The notes below the pieces were generated by a model. The model was given only the letters and a program-made list of their open reading frames with translations, was not told the origin of the DNA and ran no database searches. A DNA stretch of 64,000 nt from Eledone cirrhosa (lineage: Eukaryota > Mollusca > Cephalopoda > Octopoda > Eledonidae). Below are positions 1 through 9,927 of this stretch, one piece after another. The stretch is from the NCBI GenBank assembly GCA_964016885.1, contig OZ024743.1:343373371-343437370 (forward strand), in the 5' to 3' direction. The position numbers and the translations under genes are program-made. How positions within the stretch are numbered: position 1 is the first letter of the stretch; each line of letters starts with the position of its first letter.

Positions 1-139
1 CAAAAGATGGACAAAGCTGCGTACAGAATAGAGATAAATACATTTGGGGACATTACACAATTGAGAGTGGCACAGGATAGGAACAACTGGCATTGGCTTG
101 GGAAGGCCTTCACCTTGTAAAGGATAGATAATGTCTGAG

Positions 140-412
140 AATGATGATGTATATGTATAGAGAAGGCAGACATACAGACAGACAGATAGACATACAGAGA
201 GAGAGACAGAGAGAAACAGACATACAGAAAGACAAAGACTGACAGACATACACACAGAAAGACAAAGACAAACAGGCATAGAGAAAGACAGAGGCAGGCA
301 GGTATACAGAAAAACAGAAACAGAAATACAGACTGACAGAGAGAGACAAACAAAGAGACAGGCAGAGACAGAGCGAGACAGACAAAAAGACAGACAGACA
401 GAGCAAGAAAGA
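140..412. repeat. Imperfect CAGA/GACA simple-repeat tract
   Basis: The stretch is a degenerate array of short units such as agacagac, acatacag and agagagac with almost no C/T runs on this strand. The long ORF on the minus strand here is only a translation of the repeat (Leu/Ser/Cys/Val-rich) and is not a gene. Confidence 0.85.
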
Positions 413-687
413 TCAGATCTATTAGAAGTTTCTGAAACTTCATGAAAATTAGGACACAAAATGCTAATATAGCAACTACTGAAATACATATTTGAAAGAA
501 TGACAATGAAAGATTGAATGCCTGGAAATTAACACATAAGCTAGTATAGCAAACTACTTGGATAACTTTGTGAAAAAATGAATAATGAAACTAAAGAATG
601 ATAGGATTGACTAACTAAAGGAACAAACGATGAAGTGGTAGTGTAAGAAGAGGAAGGAAGTAACAGCTAAGCCTATAATTAAATGAA

Positions 688-722
<35 letters not shown>

Positions 723-999
723 ATGGCTGAATAATCAAAAGAGGAAATATAGAATGTAAAATGAAGATTATAAGACTTAAATTACCAATTTTGGAACAGT
801 ATTGGCATATGTTATTTCCCAAGCTGAAAATCTGAATACAAAGAAGCTGAGAGAAAATACTATAGGGATTTGATAGGATCTTAACTATGTTCAATGGATA
901 AGAGAGATTTTTTTTTAATATAAGAAATAAAATAAGATAGATTCACATTATTACATACACACAAATACATACAAATATATAGATACATAGTAACTATAG
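413..999. other. AT-rich intronic sequence with an (AAAT)n tract
   Basis: No coding signal is visible. It includes an (AAAT)n microsatellite at about 680-724 and ends with ATACA-type repeats just before the 5' truncation point of the LINE-I copy. Confidence 0.6.
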
Positions 1000-1024
1000 A
1001 GGCATTAAATTAATCGACCAGGTC

Positions 1025-2419
1025 ATGAAGGTCACGGAAAAAGTAATAGCGCAACTAATCAGAGAGAGAATTGATCTAGATGAAATGCAGTTCGGGTTTG
1101 TGTCAGGCAAAAGTACGACAGACGCTCTTTTCATTGTACGACAACTACAGGAGAAGTACCTAACTAAAAGTAAACCCCTATACTTAGCTTTCGTCGACTT
1201 GGAGAAAGCCTTCGACAGAGTCCCCCGTTCCATTATCTGGTGGTCTCTTAGAAAACTAGGTGTTGACGAATGGCTTGTGAGAGCTATACAAGCCATGTAT
1301 AAAGAAACAGTCAGTAAGGTTAGAATTAACAACGAATATAGTGAAGAGTTTAGCGTAAAAGTTGGTGTCCATCAGGGCTCTGTTCTTAGCCCCCTACTAT
1401 TTATTATTGCCCTTCAGGCTATAACAGAGGAGTTCAAGACTGGCTGCCCATGGGAACTCCTATACGCAGATGATCTAACGCTCATAGCTGAATCAATGAC
1501 CGAACTAGAGAAGAAATTCCAAACGTGGAAGCACGGCCTAGAATCAAAAGGCCTTAAAATTAACCTGGCTAAGACTAAAGTTCTAGTTTGTAGGAAATAA
1601 AATAAGGCGGCGGTCCCATCGGGGAAATGGCCATGCTCAGTGTGTAGGAAAGGCGTAGGTAGAAACTCCATTTTATGTCCCAAATGCAAAGTATGGGTGC
1701 ATAAAAGATGTAGTGGGATCACAGGTAAGCTAACTAAGAACATAGATTTTACATGTGGCCGGTGCTCTGGTGCAATAAGTAGCAGCAAGTGCCCACAAAA
1801 TACTAGCTCCTTCAACTGCGCAGAGGGTTCTATAGAAATAGTGGACAGCTTCCGTTATCTGGGTGACAAAATCAGCAGTGGGGGAGGGTGCTCTGAAAGT
1901 ACAGTAGCTAGAGTCAGAACTGGATGGAAAAAGTTCAGAGAGCTTATACCACTATTAGCCGCTAGAGGGTTCTCCCTAAAAATGAAAGGCAGGTTATAAG
2001 ATGCCTGCATACGAACAGCAATGCTGCATGGCAGTGAGACCTGGGCATTGTGTGCAGAGGATATACGCAGACTAGAGAGGAACGAAGCTTGCATGCTCCG
2101 CTGGATGTGCAATAGTAATATACGTGAACGGCAAAGCATAAACGAACTAAGGAAAAAATTAGAAATAAGAGGGATCAGATGTTGTTTACTCGAGAGAAGG
2201 CTACGTTGGTACGGTCACGTGATGCGCATGAAAGACGACAGCTGTATAACAAAGTGCAGGGCAATAAAGATAGACGGTAGCCACGGAGTAGGCAGACCCA
2301 GAAAAACATGGGACGAGCTGATAAATTCCGACCTCACACGCTTACACCTCTCCAAGACAATGTCACTGGACCGAGACCTTTGGCGGTACTCAGTAATAGA
2401 GAAGACCCGCCTTACCTAA
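1025..2419 (+). pseudogene. LINE-I reverse transcriptase, one frame with two in-frame stops
   Basis: Three consecutive ORFs (1025-1600, 1640-1999, 2021-2419) lie in the same reading frame, separated only by TAA codons at 1598-1600 and 1997-1999. Visible RT motifs are A (AFVDLEKAFD), B (GVHQGSVLSPLLF), C (YADDLTLIA) and D (GLKINLAKTKVL). After motif D comes a finger of the form C-x2-C...C-x2-C-x4-H-x2-C (CSVCRKG, CPKCKVWVHKRCSG, then CGRCSG), then motif E (VDSFRYLGD) and a C-terminal region (LHGSETWAL, RWYGHVMRMKD, GRPRKTWDEL). So the finger sits between RT motifs D and E rather than after the RT. This order is known in a widespread animal endonuclease/RT family. The endonuclease is missing through 5' truncation. 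The second stop falls where other copies carry Tyr. Dead, but recently so by appearance. Confidence 0.9.
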
Positions 2420-2588
2420 ATACAAAGTAAAAACCTACTACAGTCAGTAGGCATCTCTATCAAAACACACCCCCGTCCCACCACCTCCACCCCACCCACA
2501 CCGCCCCTTTCAATGTAAAGTTATGTTGGTCCCACAACATCCAGGCCGAAACAAATGAGATCGTGTAGGTGTCACGACAAAAAACACA

Positions 2589-2930
2589 CAGTCCACGCTG
2601 TAAATGTGGCCGTGTAGGCAACACGGTAAAAACCTCCCAGCCCCACACTGTAAATGTGGTTGGTGTTAGGAAGGGCATCCAGCTGTAGAAAACCCGCCAG
2701 ACAGTCCACGCTGTAATGTGGCCGTGTAGGCAACACGGTAAAAACCTCCCAGCCCCACACTGTAAATGTGGTTGGTGTTAGGAAGGGCATCCAGCTGTAG
2801 AAAACCCGCCAGACAGTCCACGCTGTAATGTGGCCGTGTAGGCAACACGGTAAAAACCTCCCAGCCCCACACTGTAAATGTGGTTGGTGTTAGGAAGGGC
2901 ATCCAACTGTAGAAAACCCGCCAGACAGTC
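2589..2930 (+). repeat. 112-bp tandem triplication in LINE-I 3' UTR
   Basis: A unit beginning gtccacgctgtaa starts at 2591, 2704 and 2816, so the period is 112-113 bp, and the copies are almost identical. Each unit contains the conserved LINE/SINE tail block ggttggtgttaggaagggca. Other LINE-I 3' ends (17300-17450, 19510-19660) have a single unit, so this copy is expanded. Confidence 0.9.
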
Positions 2931-3166
2931 CTATGCGAGCAAGACAACCACTCTTGCCTCAAGTGGGAAAACCCCCGTCCAAACCCATGCAAGCGTGGAA
3001 CACGGACGCTAAACCGGATGATGATGATGATGATGATGACATACATAGATACTCAGAGATTGAGGTGGCAACAGAAAGGTCTAATTTAAAATCATTGGTC
3101 ATTTGTCACATACATACATATACATACATACTTATACATATATATATACATACATACTTATACATA

Positions 3167-3762
3167 TGGTGGCTGCCAACTCATTTTCGAGTTCGGCCAC
3201 TACTTTATATCCATGTAGGAGAACCCCTACCGATGCGCTGAACAAGTGTGACTTTTTAGTCCAGCCAGCGACTTGAAAACTCTGGTACAAACACTACACT
3301 TGTGACAATTATTGACACATAGTGCTGGGCCCATGGTACCATGTGATGACAAGTGCAGAGAGATCTCCAGATATAAAGCAATGCCTGTGCTGTGAAGCTT
3401 TTATAGTGAGCAAAGGCACTACACAAAGCCAGTCCCACTCTCTTAACCAAGATGATATTTACCAAAAAGAAGAACAAGTGAACATCATTGGATACCATCA
3501 GGGTTGCAGGTGTTATATCAGAGTTTTCCTTCTAGAATTCTGCCTTGACAAAGACTAAGGGGTCATCTCTCCCGGTGATTTTGGATGGCCATTGACTCTT
3601 AAGAGCTCCTTTGCCCTCTGACAGGTTTTGTTTTTAGTCCTGCAGGATGTCCAAAGTCACCCTCCTCACCAAGAAACCTTGGTGGGGTTGCCAGTTTAGT
3701 CGCCAACGACCCGACCATGAGACAGGTTGCACTGGGATACATGTTACCAGTAGCACCAACTG
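3167..3762 (+). repeat. R1 repeat, copy 1
   Basis: This block starts ggtggctgccaactc and ends near gtagcaccaactgg. A second, nearly identical copy in the same orientation is at 30787-31339, and related, more diverged sequence in the opposite orientation is at 41037-41563 and 54335-54580. The latter lies just upstream of the LINE-III endonuclease, so R1 may be an antisense copy of a LINE-III-like 5' region. ORFs within it are short and not convincing. Confidence 0.8.
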
Positions 3763-3766
3763 GTAT

Positions 3767-3842
3767 ACATACATACATACATACATGTGTGTGTGATATA
3801 TACATACATGTGTGTGTGCGTGTGTGTATCATCATCATCATT
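3767..3842. repeat. CATA/TG microsatellite between repeats
   Basis: CATA units, then (TG)n and (ATC)n, join R1 to the following LINE-I tail. Confidence 0.7.
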
Positions 3843-4022
3843 TAATGTCTATCTTCCATGCTAGCATGGGTTAGACGGTTTTGTCCCATTTAAGGCAAGT
3901 TTGGTCGGGTGACCGAGTCTCGCTCGTATAGAACTGTTTTGGGCTGGTTTTCTACGGCTGGATGCCCTTCCTAACCCCAACCACTTTACCTTGTGGTCTG
4001 GGTGCTTTTTGTCACGACACCT
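3828..4022 (-). mobile_element. LINE-I 3' tail fragment (minus)
   Basis: Reading on the minus strand, it carries the conserved tail order: gtcacgacaaaaag block, gttggggttaggaagggcat, tctag-type linker, then aacccatgctagcatgg and a (GAT)n end. No coding sequence is retained. Confidence 0.75.
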
Positions 4023-4296
4023 AAAATATATAAATATATGTATATATATATCTATATCCAAAATTAAGATAAATCAAATGAATTTAATCTAAATCAAAAT
4101 TATGGGGGTCATGCCAGAAAGACATGCGCCATATCACCCGCAGGGAAGATTAATCATATTATAAGGTATCTATTTTTGAAGTTCTGGTCAACTTTATTTA
4201 GTTACTACCTAGCTATGTGTGCTTACACTCTTGTAAAAATTATCTCCTGTGATTATTCATGTTTATTTATATGTTAATCAATTTCTAGTTATTATA

Positions 4297-4446
4297 TGCT
4301 TTCCAGCATAGTTACGTCCCTTTATGATCTGAGTTCAAATCTCGCCGAGGTTGACTTTGCCTTTCATCCTTACAGGGGTCGATAAAATAAAGTACCAGTA
4401 ATACACTGGGTAATTGCTGGCCTTGTGCCTAAAGTAGAAACAATTA
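4297..4446 (+). mobile_element. SINE-B, 5'-truncated
   Basis: It retains the B-box-like segment gagttcaaatctcgccgagg, the body cctttcatccttacaggggt, and the 3' end ttgtgcctaaagtagaaaca. The 5' head seen in complete copies (for example 15003) is missing. It abuts SINE-A directly. Confidence 0.8.
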
Positions 4447-4448
4447 TA

Positions 4449-4782
4449 GGCACATGGCTTAGTGGTTAGAGCATTGGCCTTGCAATCGAAAGGTTGTGAG
4501 TTCAATTCTCAGACCGGGTGATGTGTTGTTTCCTTGAGCAAGACACTTTATTTCACATTGCTCCAGTTTACTCAGCTGTAGAAATGAGATGATAGGGTCT
4601 GGGGTCCATATCATTCCACTGCAAAGTGGTCGTGGAGGTGCCACGGCAAAAAAGCACCCAGCACTCACTGTAAATGAGGTTGGTGTTAGGAAGGGCATCC
4701 AGCTGTAGAAACCAAGCCAGAATCAGTTCCCGTCCCACCCTTGCAAGCAGGGAAAAGCGGACGTAAAAATGAAATGATGATG

Positions 4783-4785
<3 letters not shown>
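4449..4785 (+). mobile_element. SINE-A, full-length tRNA-derived SINE
   Basis: The head is tRNA-like, with an A box (tggcttagtgg) and a B box (ggttgtgagttcaattctc), as needed for internal RNA polymerase III promotion. The body contains tccttgagcaagacacttta. The 3' half (from about 4617) matches the 3' UTR of LINE-I, including ggttggtgttaggaagggca and gcggacgtaaaa, and ends in ATG/AT simple repeats. tRNA-derived SINEs (OK, OR1, OR2) are described in octopus; which one this is was not checked. Confidence 0.88.
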
Positions 4786-4818
<33 letters not shown>

Positions 4819-5264
4819 AAGTATACATACACACGCACTAGTGGAAGTAGAGGATCTACTGCAAGCTCAGTAGTTTTAGCTAGTTAGAGCTCTTGCCAAA
4901 ATCAGGCAAATTTTTCGAATTTAAGGAAATGAGAAAGGAGAGGGAAGGGGAAGAGGAAGAAAGAATGGGGAGGAAAAGGGGAGACAGGATATTAGAGAAG
5001 AAAGCAGAAAAAAGAAAAAAAGATAAATAAGATACACAGATAAACAAGACTACATGGCAAGAGGCACTATCGAGTGGGAGTATGGGTAGGGTCACTAATA
5101 CACCCACTCTGCATCCTACCATGTATTGAGTACTTCTTTGATATGTGGTTTTCCCAGTCACTGTACCACAGAGGACTGAATACACACGTTTTTTTTCCTC
5201 ATTTTCCCCCGTTCCTTCCCTTCATCACTCTTTACTTTCTATTTATCTTCTATTTCTAAATATC
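4786..5264. other. Intronic spacer: AT microsatellite, then purine-rich and C/T-rich stretches
   Basis: (AT)n and (GTAT)n come first, then a G/A-rich stretch at about 4920-5030 and a C/T-rich stretch at 5190-5250. ORFs on both strands follow this base bias. No gene seen. Confidence 0.6.
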
Positions 5265-5265
5265 T

Positions 5266-5345
5266 TTTGATGAAGGTCTAGCGTCTGAAACGTTAAGACT
5301 CTCTTCCTGCTATTTCAAGCGTTAAACTGATATATTTCTTCCATC
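5266..5345 (+). repeat. Short dispersed repeat (tgatgaaggtct... / ...gcgttaaac)
   Basis: The block tgatgaaggtctagcgtctg ... atttcaagcgttaaac recurs in opposite orientation at 29515-29590 and, shorter, at 35405-35450. It is usually next to microsatellites. Its class is unknown. Confidence 0.6.
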
Positions 5346-5377
5346 TACTGTGCCATTTGTTTTGATATTACTTTTAC

Positions 5378-5440
5378 ACACACACACACACACATACACA
5401 CGTATGTACGTACGTACGTACGTACGTACGTATGTATGTA
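5378..5440. repeat. (CA)n and (ACGT)n microsatellite
   Basis: A run of CA followed by about eight ACGT units and then GTAT units. ACGT repeats are self-complementary. Confidence 0.9.
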
Positions 5441-5490
5441 TAGCTACTGGTCTTCTACAACCCTGCATCTCTCTGGAAGACCAGTAGCTA
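5441..5490. repeat. Perfect 15-bp inverted repeat (hairpin)
   Basis: tagctactggtcttc at 5441-5455 is exactly complementary in reverse to gaagaccagtagcta at 5476-5490, with a 20-nt loop. Confidence 0.9.
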
Positions 5491-5578
5491 TCCATATATA
5501 CAAATCTCTCCTCTCCATGCCATTAATATTGTCCCAGAGAAAGTCATGGGTTGATACAACTTGGCATCAGTGACGTCG

Positions 5579-5807
5579 CAGGTGCAAATAGCTTCATAGA
5601 ATAAAGGGATGAAAGAGATATTGCAGGACATAAGCTCTAGTACTTTAATAATTCCATCAATCCACCCTGAACTGGTACTTTATTAACCCTGAAAGATGGT
5701 TTCAGGGTCAATAAAGTACCAGTTCAGGGTGGATCGATTAGAGTACTAGAGCTTATGCCTTGCAATATCTCTTTCATCCCTTTGTTTTATGAAGTTATTT
5801 GCACCTG
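5579..5807. repeat. Long inverted repeat, arms about 110 bp, 5-nt loop
   Basis: The left arm (5579-5694) begins caggtgcaaatagcttcat and ends aaccctgaaa. The right arm (5700-5807) is its near-complete reverse complement, from tttcagggtcaataaagtac to gaagttatttgcacctg. The loop is gatgg. A small insertion lies in the left arm at about 5648-5657. As intronic RNA in the GALNT2-like transcript this would fold into a long double-stranded stem. Confidence 0.9.
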
Positions 5808-5809
5808 GG

Positions 5810-6626
5810 TCTCTTGCCAGTTGGTTTTGCCCGTAAAATATGTCCAGCGATTCTTTCCTGAGACATTCTAACCACATGCCCATAGTATCGGCGCTTTGAT
5901 CTTTCAATTCGGAGAAGTAGTGGCTATACCTGGAGTTACCCTCTGATCTCTGAGCTACGCACTATCGAGTAATGTTACTTCAAAGGCCCTTCAGAGGAAC
6001 CCCATTTCAGCCGCTTGTATCCACGATCGTATTCTTTCGGTCATTACCTAAGATTCATGACCATAGGTAAGAGTTGGCACGAATACTGAAATATTATTGT
6101 GTAATATTTAATGGAATGCTCTAACTCTGTCAATTCGACATGTAGATATATATATATACACACATTTGGGTGGGCACCAACAGAAGTACAAGTAATTATG
6201 TAGTATATACATTATTTTTTCATCACATTTTCTTTGATCTTAATTACATGGTCCTAATGGAAAAGTGAATCAATTTTTTCTCATGGACAGTTTTATGTAA
6301 TTCTAGAGCAGATATGCTCACATCTTGACACACAAAGATAAAAAATAATAGATAACTATTAAACTTTAAGATGTGACAAGTGTATATAAGAAAGAAAACA
6401 GTTTTTAAACATGTTCGCTCCTAAAACTGAACCTTTAAGTACTAATCATATGGACTTTACACCCAAGAATCAAATGTTTCAGAAAAAATACAATTTCAAA
6501 AGAAATTGTGTATTGCTTGGTTTTTTTATAAACATCCAATAATTTTATAGTTTTCAAAATAACTGGAAATTCCAAGGAGACTGCTAGTATATGTATAATA
6601 TTCATAAATTTATCCTTGTGTATATA
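5810..6626. other. Intronic spacer with LINE-like debris, no gene seen
   Basis: The first part (5810-6120) contains phrases such as gccagttggttttgcccgta and ccacatgcccatagtatcgg that look like decayed antisense retrotransposon sequence, though no clear protein survives. The rest is AT-rich. Confidence 0.5.
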
Positions 6627-6794
6627 CCGTATTTCCTGGAGCCGAAGACGCTTTGTCCTTGAGGAGGCACCCTAATTTTAACAACCAAAAATTTGAAAAA
6701 AAATAATAAACAACCTTCGGCCTCCAGGACGCATGGTAAATTTTTTAGACTTATTTTAGGAAAAAAGTAGTGTCTTCAACGCCGGGAAATATGG
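6627..6794. mobile_element. MITE-2, small TIR element (168 bp)
   Basis: The left end ccgtatttcctgg and the reverse complement of the right end (ccatatttcccgg) form imperfect 13-bp terminal inverted repeats, flanked by TA on both sides. A second copy in the opposite orientation, with the same internal sequence, is at 55082-55247, where it breaks a LINE. A TA target is typical of Tc1/mariner-type elements, but the class is not proven. Confidence 0.8.
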
Positions 6795-7344
6795 TAGATA
6801 TATTTACATAAACACAAACACATATCTAAGGTCTCTTTTTTTTTTGTCTATAATACACTCCAACACATACACATACGTAAGTACGTATGTATGTATGTGT
6901 TTGTACATATGTATGTTTGTATGTACATGTATGTATGTGTATATGTACATGTACGTATGCATAAGCACAGAGAACAATGTTTCCCAGAGTTCACAGTACT
7001 GAGCAATTAAATGATAATTAAAAACAGAAACACACTCAATTGACCTTCAGCCCAAACTCTAAAACTTTCCATATTTGGAGTAAAAAAAAAGAAAAAGAAA
7101 TTATTTACACTAAGCATGGCATTGATTCATTTGACAAACATAAGGGTTATTTTTTTTATTTTGATAAGGGACAAAGAGGAGATAGAATTAATTGATTCAC
7201 TCTAAGTATAGTACACTGCTGCACTATCTTGGGGAAGTGACTTTGCTCAGTGTGTAAGAATGGCATGAGGAGACAATACTGTGTGTACTCACCGTAAACT
7301 AGGATTTCAAATATGATAGATGTACTAGAATAGTTAGTGATGAA
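6795..7344. other. Intronic spacer with GTAT/GTAC microsatellite, no gene seen
   Basis: It contains a degenerate TATG/TACG repeat at about 6870-6960 and AT-rich sequence. No convincing ORF. Confidence 0.55.
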
Positions 7345-7346
7345 TA

Positions 7347-8244
7347 CAGTGTATCCCTGGCATTTGCGGAATTTTCCTTAGAACCTAACTAATAATTGTT
7401 CGTGAAAACCACTGCATATTCACAGAATTGTAAATATCTTTTATGATTTTTTAATGCTTTTTTCGTGGCAATATATATTTCTATGCAGAACAACTGCTGT
7501 CGCGTATGGGACAAATACAGTTGACTGCCGAATCCATAGTAAGGATCAAACCGCCAGACTCTTTCAAAAACGAAAGAGAGGCGGTTTTCCTCTGTACGGT
7601 GGCTATGGTGAAAGAAGTTATATGGTGGACGAGGTTGAGAGGACTGAGGACAGATGCCTTTCTCTCCGGACAACAATTGATTCCATTCTTTAAGTATCAC
7701 TTTAGAAGGAGAATCAGGGTGGAGAGAGAGGCACTGCACCCCAGTAAATTTACTGAAAGGTGGGTGAATGAAGCGAAAATGGCCCGAGTGATTGGGCCTT
7801 CTCTGTTTATAAGCCTGTAGGTTGAGGAAGAGAGCAAAAGGAAGAAGGGAGCACTTACACAACACGCTCCTTGAGTTGAGGGTTGTTCTATCGACGGGGT
7901 ATTAAACAACCCATTTGTGGCGCCTCCCCCCTATTGGGGATTTCGATTGTTGAAATTGTTTGTTTTTATATTTTTTACACGACTGTATGTAAAATCCCCG
8001 GCATGTCTTTGTATTGTCCCCTTTCTTGTTGCGCCCTTGTGGCTAATAAAGAAATCAATATATATTTTTTCAAGCTTTTTAACGCTAAATTATTAATAAC
8101 AATATACCATATTTGCCGACCTATATTTTACATTATGTTTTGACATTTATAGGCATTTTTATGGACCACATCCAATAGTCACGGTTTTTCAATCTTCGCT
8201 TGTGTTCTAGGAACGTAACTCCCGCGAATACCAGGGAACAATGG
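7347..8244 (+). mobile_element. 0.9-kb TIR element with internal ORF
   Basis: The left end (cagtgtatccctggcatttg) and the reverse complement of the right end (ccattgttccctggtattcg) form imperfect terminal inverted repeats extending about 40 bp (both then reach ...tagaac). Each end is flanked by TA. This resembles non-autonomous Tc1/mariner or pogo/Tigger-type elements. Inside is a 104-codon ORF, a G/C-richer segment and an AATAAA signal at about 8045, unlike the AT-rich surroundings. No transposase motif is seen. Confidence 0.7.
7506..7820 (+). CDS. Unrecognised 104-aa ORF inside the TIR element
   Basis: I do not recognise this product. It starts MGQIQLTAESIVRIKPPDS and is rich in Arg/Lys/Glu, with a hydrophobic-charged middle (AMVKEVIWWTRLRGL) and KYHFRRRIRVEREALHPSKF towards the end. 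The composition is protein-like rather than repeat-like. No signal peptide or zinc motif is visible. It is followed by a T-rich region and an AATAAA near 8045, so the unit could be a captured transcript or an ORF1/gag-like remnant. An alternative start at 7454 belongs to another frame. Whether it is expressed is unknown. Confidence 0.35.
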   Translation: MGQIQLTAESIVRIKPPDSFKNEREAVFLCTVAMVKEVIWWTRLRGLRTDAFLSGQQLIPFFKYHFRRRIRVEREALHPSKFTERWVNEAKMARVIGPSLFISL

Positions 8245-8249
8245 TATAT

Positions 8250-9865
8250 CATCATAATCATTATTATTTTATATTGGTTTTTCCATGCTTGCATAGGTTG
8301 GACATGTCTTTTCCACTATAACATCCCTTCACTTCTTGCAGTTCTTTGTCATCTCTTTTGAGAGTTTCAGCAATTTCAGATCAGTTCTCACAACCTCTGC
8401 CTAGGTCTTCTTTAGTCTCCCTCTGCATCAACTTCCTTCCATTGAGATCTCCTGGCACTTCTTCACCCTACATCTTATACCTAGCTTTTCTCTCAGCACA
8501 TCTATGTTTTGTCTTTCAAACATTAACATTACACAGCCATTGAAGCATGCTTGCTATATTTCTGTCCAGACTTTGCATGTCCACAATGCATGTCTCACTA
8601 CCATGCAACATCATGCATTGCACATAGGCATCATACAGCCATTTGTAGAGAGAAACCTTTCGTTAACAGAGGTAGTAGTTTCCTGGACATTTTCCATCCT
8701 GTTCTTAGCTACTATGCTCTCAGAGCTACCAAATTCGCTGCAAATTATATCACCTAAGTAACAGAAGCTATCAACTATTTCTATAGATCCTTACTGGGAT
8801 TGGAAAAAGTATATTTCACCGATACTCCTACTACTAACTATCACTTTTCTGTTAACCTATCTGCTATCCCACTACACCTCTTGTGTAGCCAAGATTTACA
8901 CTGTGTACATTGTATAGAGTTTCTCATTACTTCATTTCTACATATCAAGAAGGTCCACTTCTCAGGAGAAATTGGGATCTCATCTCCTTTCCTATTCACT
9001 AAGACTTTATTTTTTCCCAAGTTTACTCCAAGCCCTTTGGATTCTAATTTCTGTTTCCAAAGCTGGAATTTCTTCTTTAGCTCTTCCACAGAGTCAGCTA
9101 TGAGAACCAGGTCATCAGCATATAAAATTTCCATGGACTCCTCTGTTATACCTGGAGAACTATAATAAACAGTAGTGGGCTGAAGACCGAGCCCTGAATC
9201 CCTCACTAAACTCATAACCTACACTCACTTTACTGACAACTCAACAGCACATAGCTTGCACTGCTCTCACAACCCATTCTTCTATGACTAGTTTCCTTAT
9301 GGACCACCAGATAATAGATCATCGTATTCTGTCGAAGGCCTTCTCTAAGTCCATTAAAGCTAGACATAGTGGCTTAGACTTTGCTAGGAACTTCTTTTAA
9401 AATTGTCTCAGTAAGCAGAGGGCAATTGTGGTGCTCTTCCCTAGTACAAAACCAAACTGCATCTCACCTAACTCTTTCCCTAATTAGCTGCACCAAAACT
9501 ATCACTTTCATAACTTAGTCCCTCAGCTTTATGACTCTGTAGTTTCTCCTTTCTAATGCATCACCTTTTCAGTTGCAGTATGAGTAGACTACTACACCAT
9601 TATGTTACTTGATTGATTATGCAGGTGACTAATTCAACTTCTACTTCCCTAGAAAATTTAAGTATCTCCGTGACTACCTCTGACAGACGTGATTATTTTT
9701 CATTTCCTTGGTTGCTTTTATTACCCTATGACTGTCAATTTTGATAGCTGGGGTCCCTCTGTTGGATCAGCAAGGGGTAGTCTCTCTTTCTCCAACTCAT
9801 TCTTCACATTCATCAACCTCTCATAATAGCATTTCCATGCCTCTTACATTTTGGTGTCAGTGATA
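8250..9865 (-). mobile_element. LINE-I copy (minus), long but decayed
   Basis: Read on the minus strand, it goes from the region before RT motif A (about 9860) through the palm, finger and thumb to the 3' tail at 8250. Frameshifts and stops are frequent. It begins immediately beside the right end of the TIR element. Confidence 0.8.
8841..9215 (-). pseudogene. LINE-I RT fragment (motifs C-D plus finger)
   Basis: The 124-codon ORF keeps motif C (YADDLVLIADS), motif D (GLGVNLGKNKVLV) and the finger (ICRNEVMRNSIQCTQCKSW then LHKRCSGI). The first Cys pair is reduced to one Cys (LICRNE), so the finger is damaged. Motifs A and B lie upstream (9300-9480) in other frames. Confidence 0.8.
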
Positions 9866-9927
9866 CTAAATGAATACATATAAAGTTGTGTTAAGCAGCT
9901 TGATAATGTTTATATCTGCATAATATA

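Larger units (their letters stand above)
1000..3038 (+). mobile_element. LINE-I non-LTR retrotransposon, 5'-truncated copy (best preserved)
   Basis: The copy starts inside the reverse transcriptase domain near position 1000 and runs through the RT, a cysteine-rich finger, the thumb and C-terminal region, then a 3' UTR of about 600 bp that ends in a (GAT)n tail at about 3017-3038. The 3' UTR contains a triplicated 112-bp block. The simple-repeat 3' terminus and 5' truncation are what target-primed reverse transcription produces. At least nine other fragments of the same family lie in the window. It lies in intron 2 of the GALNT2-like gene, antisense to that gene. Confidence 0.9.

Noticed and set aside
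110..406. 98-codon minus-strand ORF, Cys/Leu/Ser-rich
   Set aside because: It is a translation of the CAGA-type simple repeat.
994..1332. 112-codon minus-strand ORF
   Set aside because: Shadow of the LINE-I RT on the other strand, which has clear RT motifs.
2460..3046. Repeated minus-strand ORFs with FTVWGWEVFTVLPTRPH
   Set aside because: They are translations of the 112-bp tandem units of the LINE-I 3' UTR. The same peptide appears wherever this tail occurs.
4449..4525. Functional tRNA gene in the SINE-A head
   Set aside because: A and B boxes are present but the head continues into SINE body and LINE tail, and the cloverleaf pairings were not convincing.
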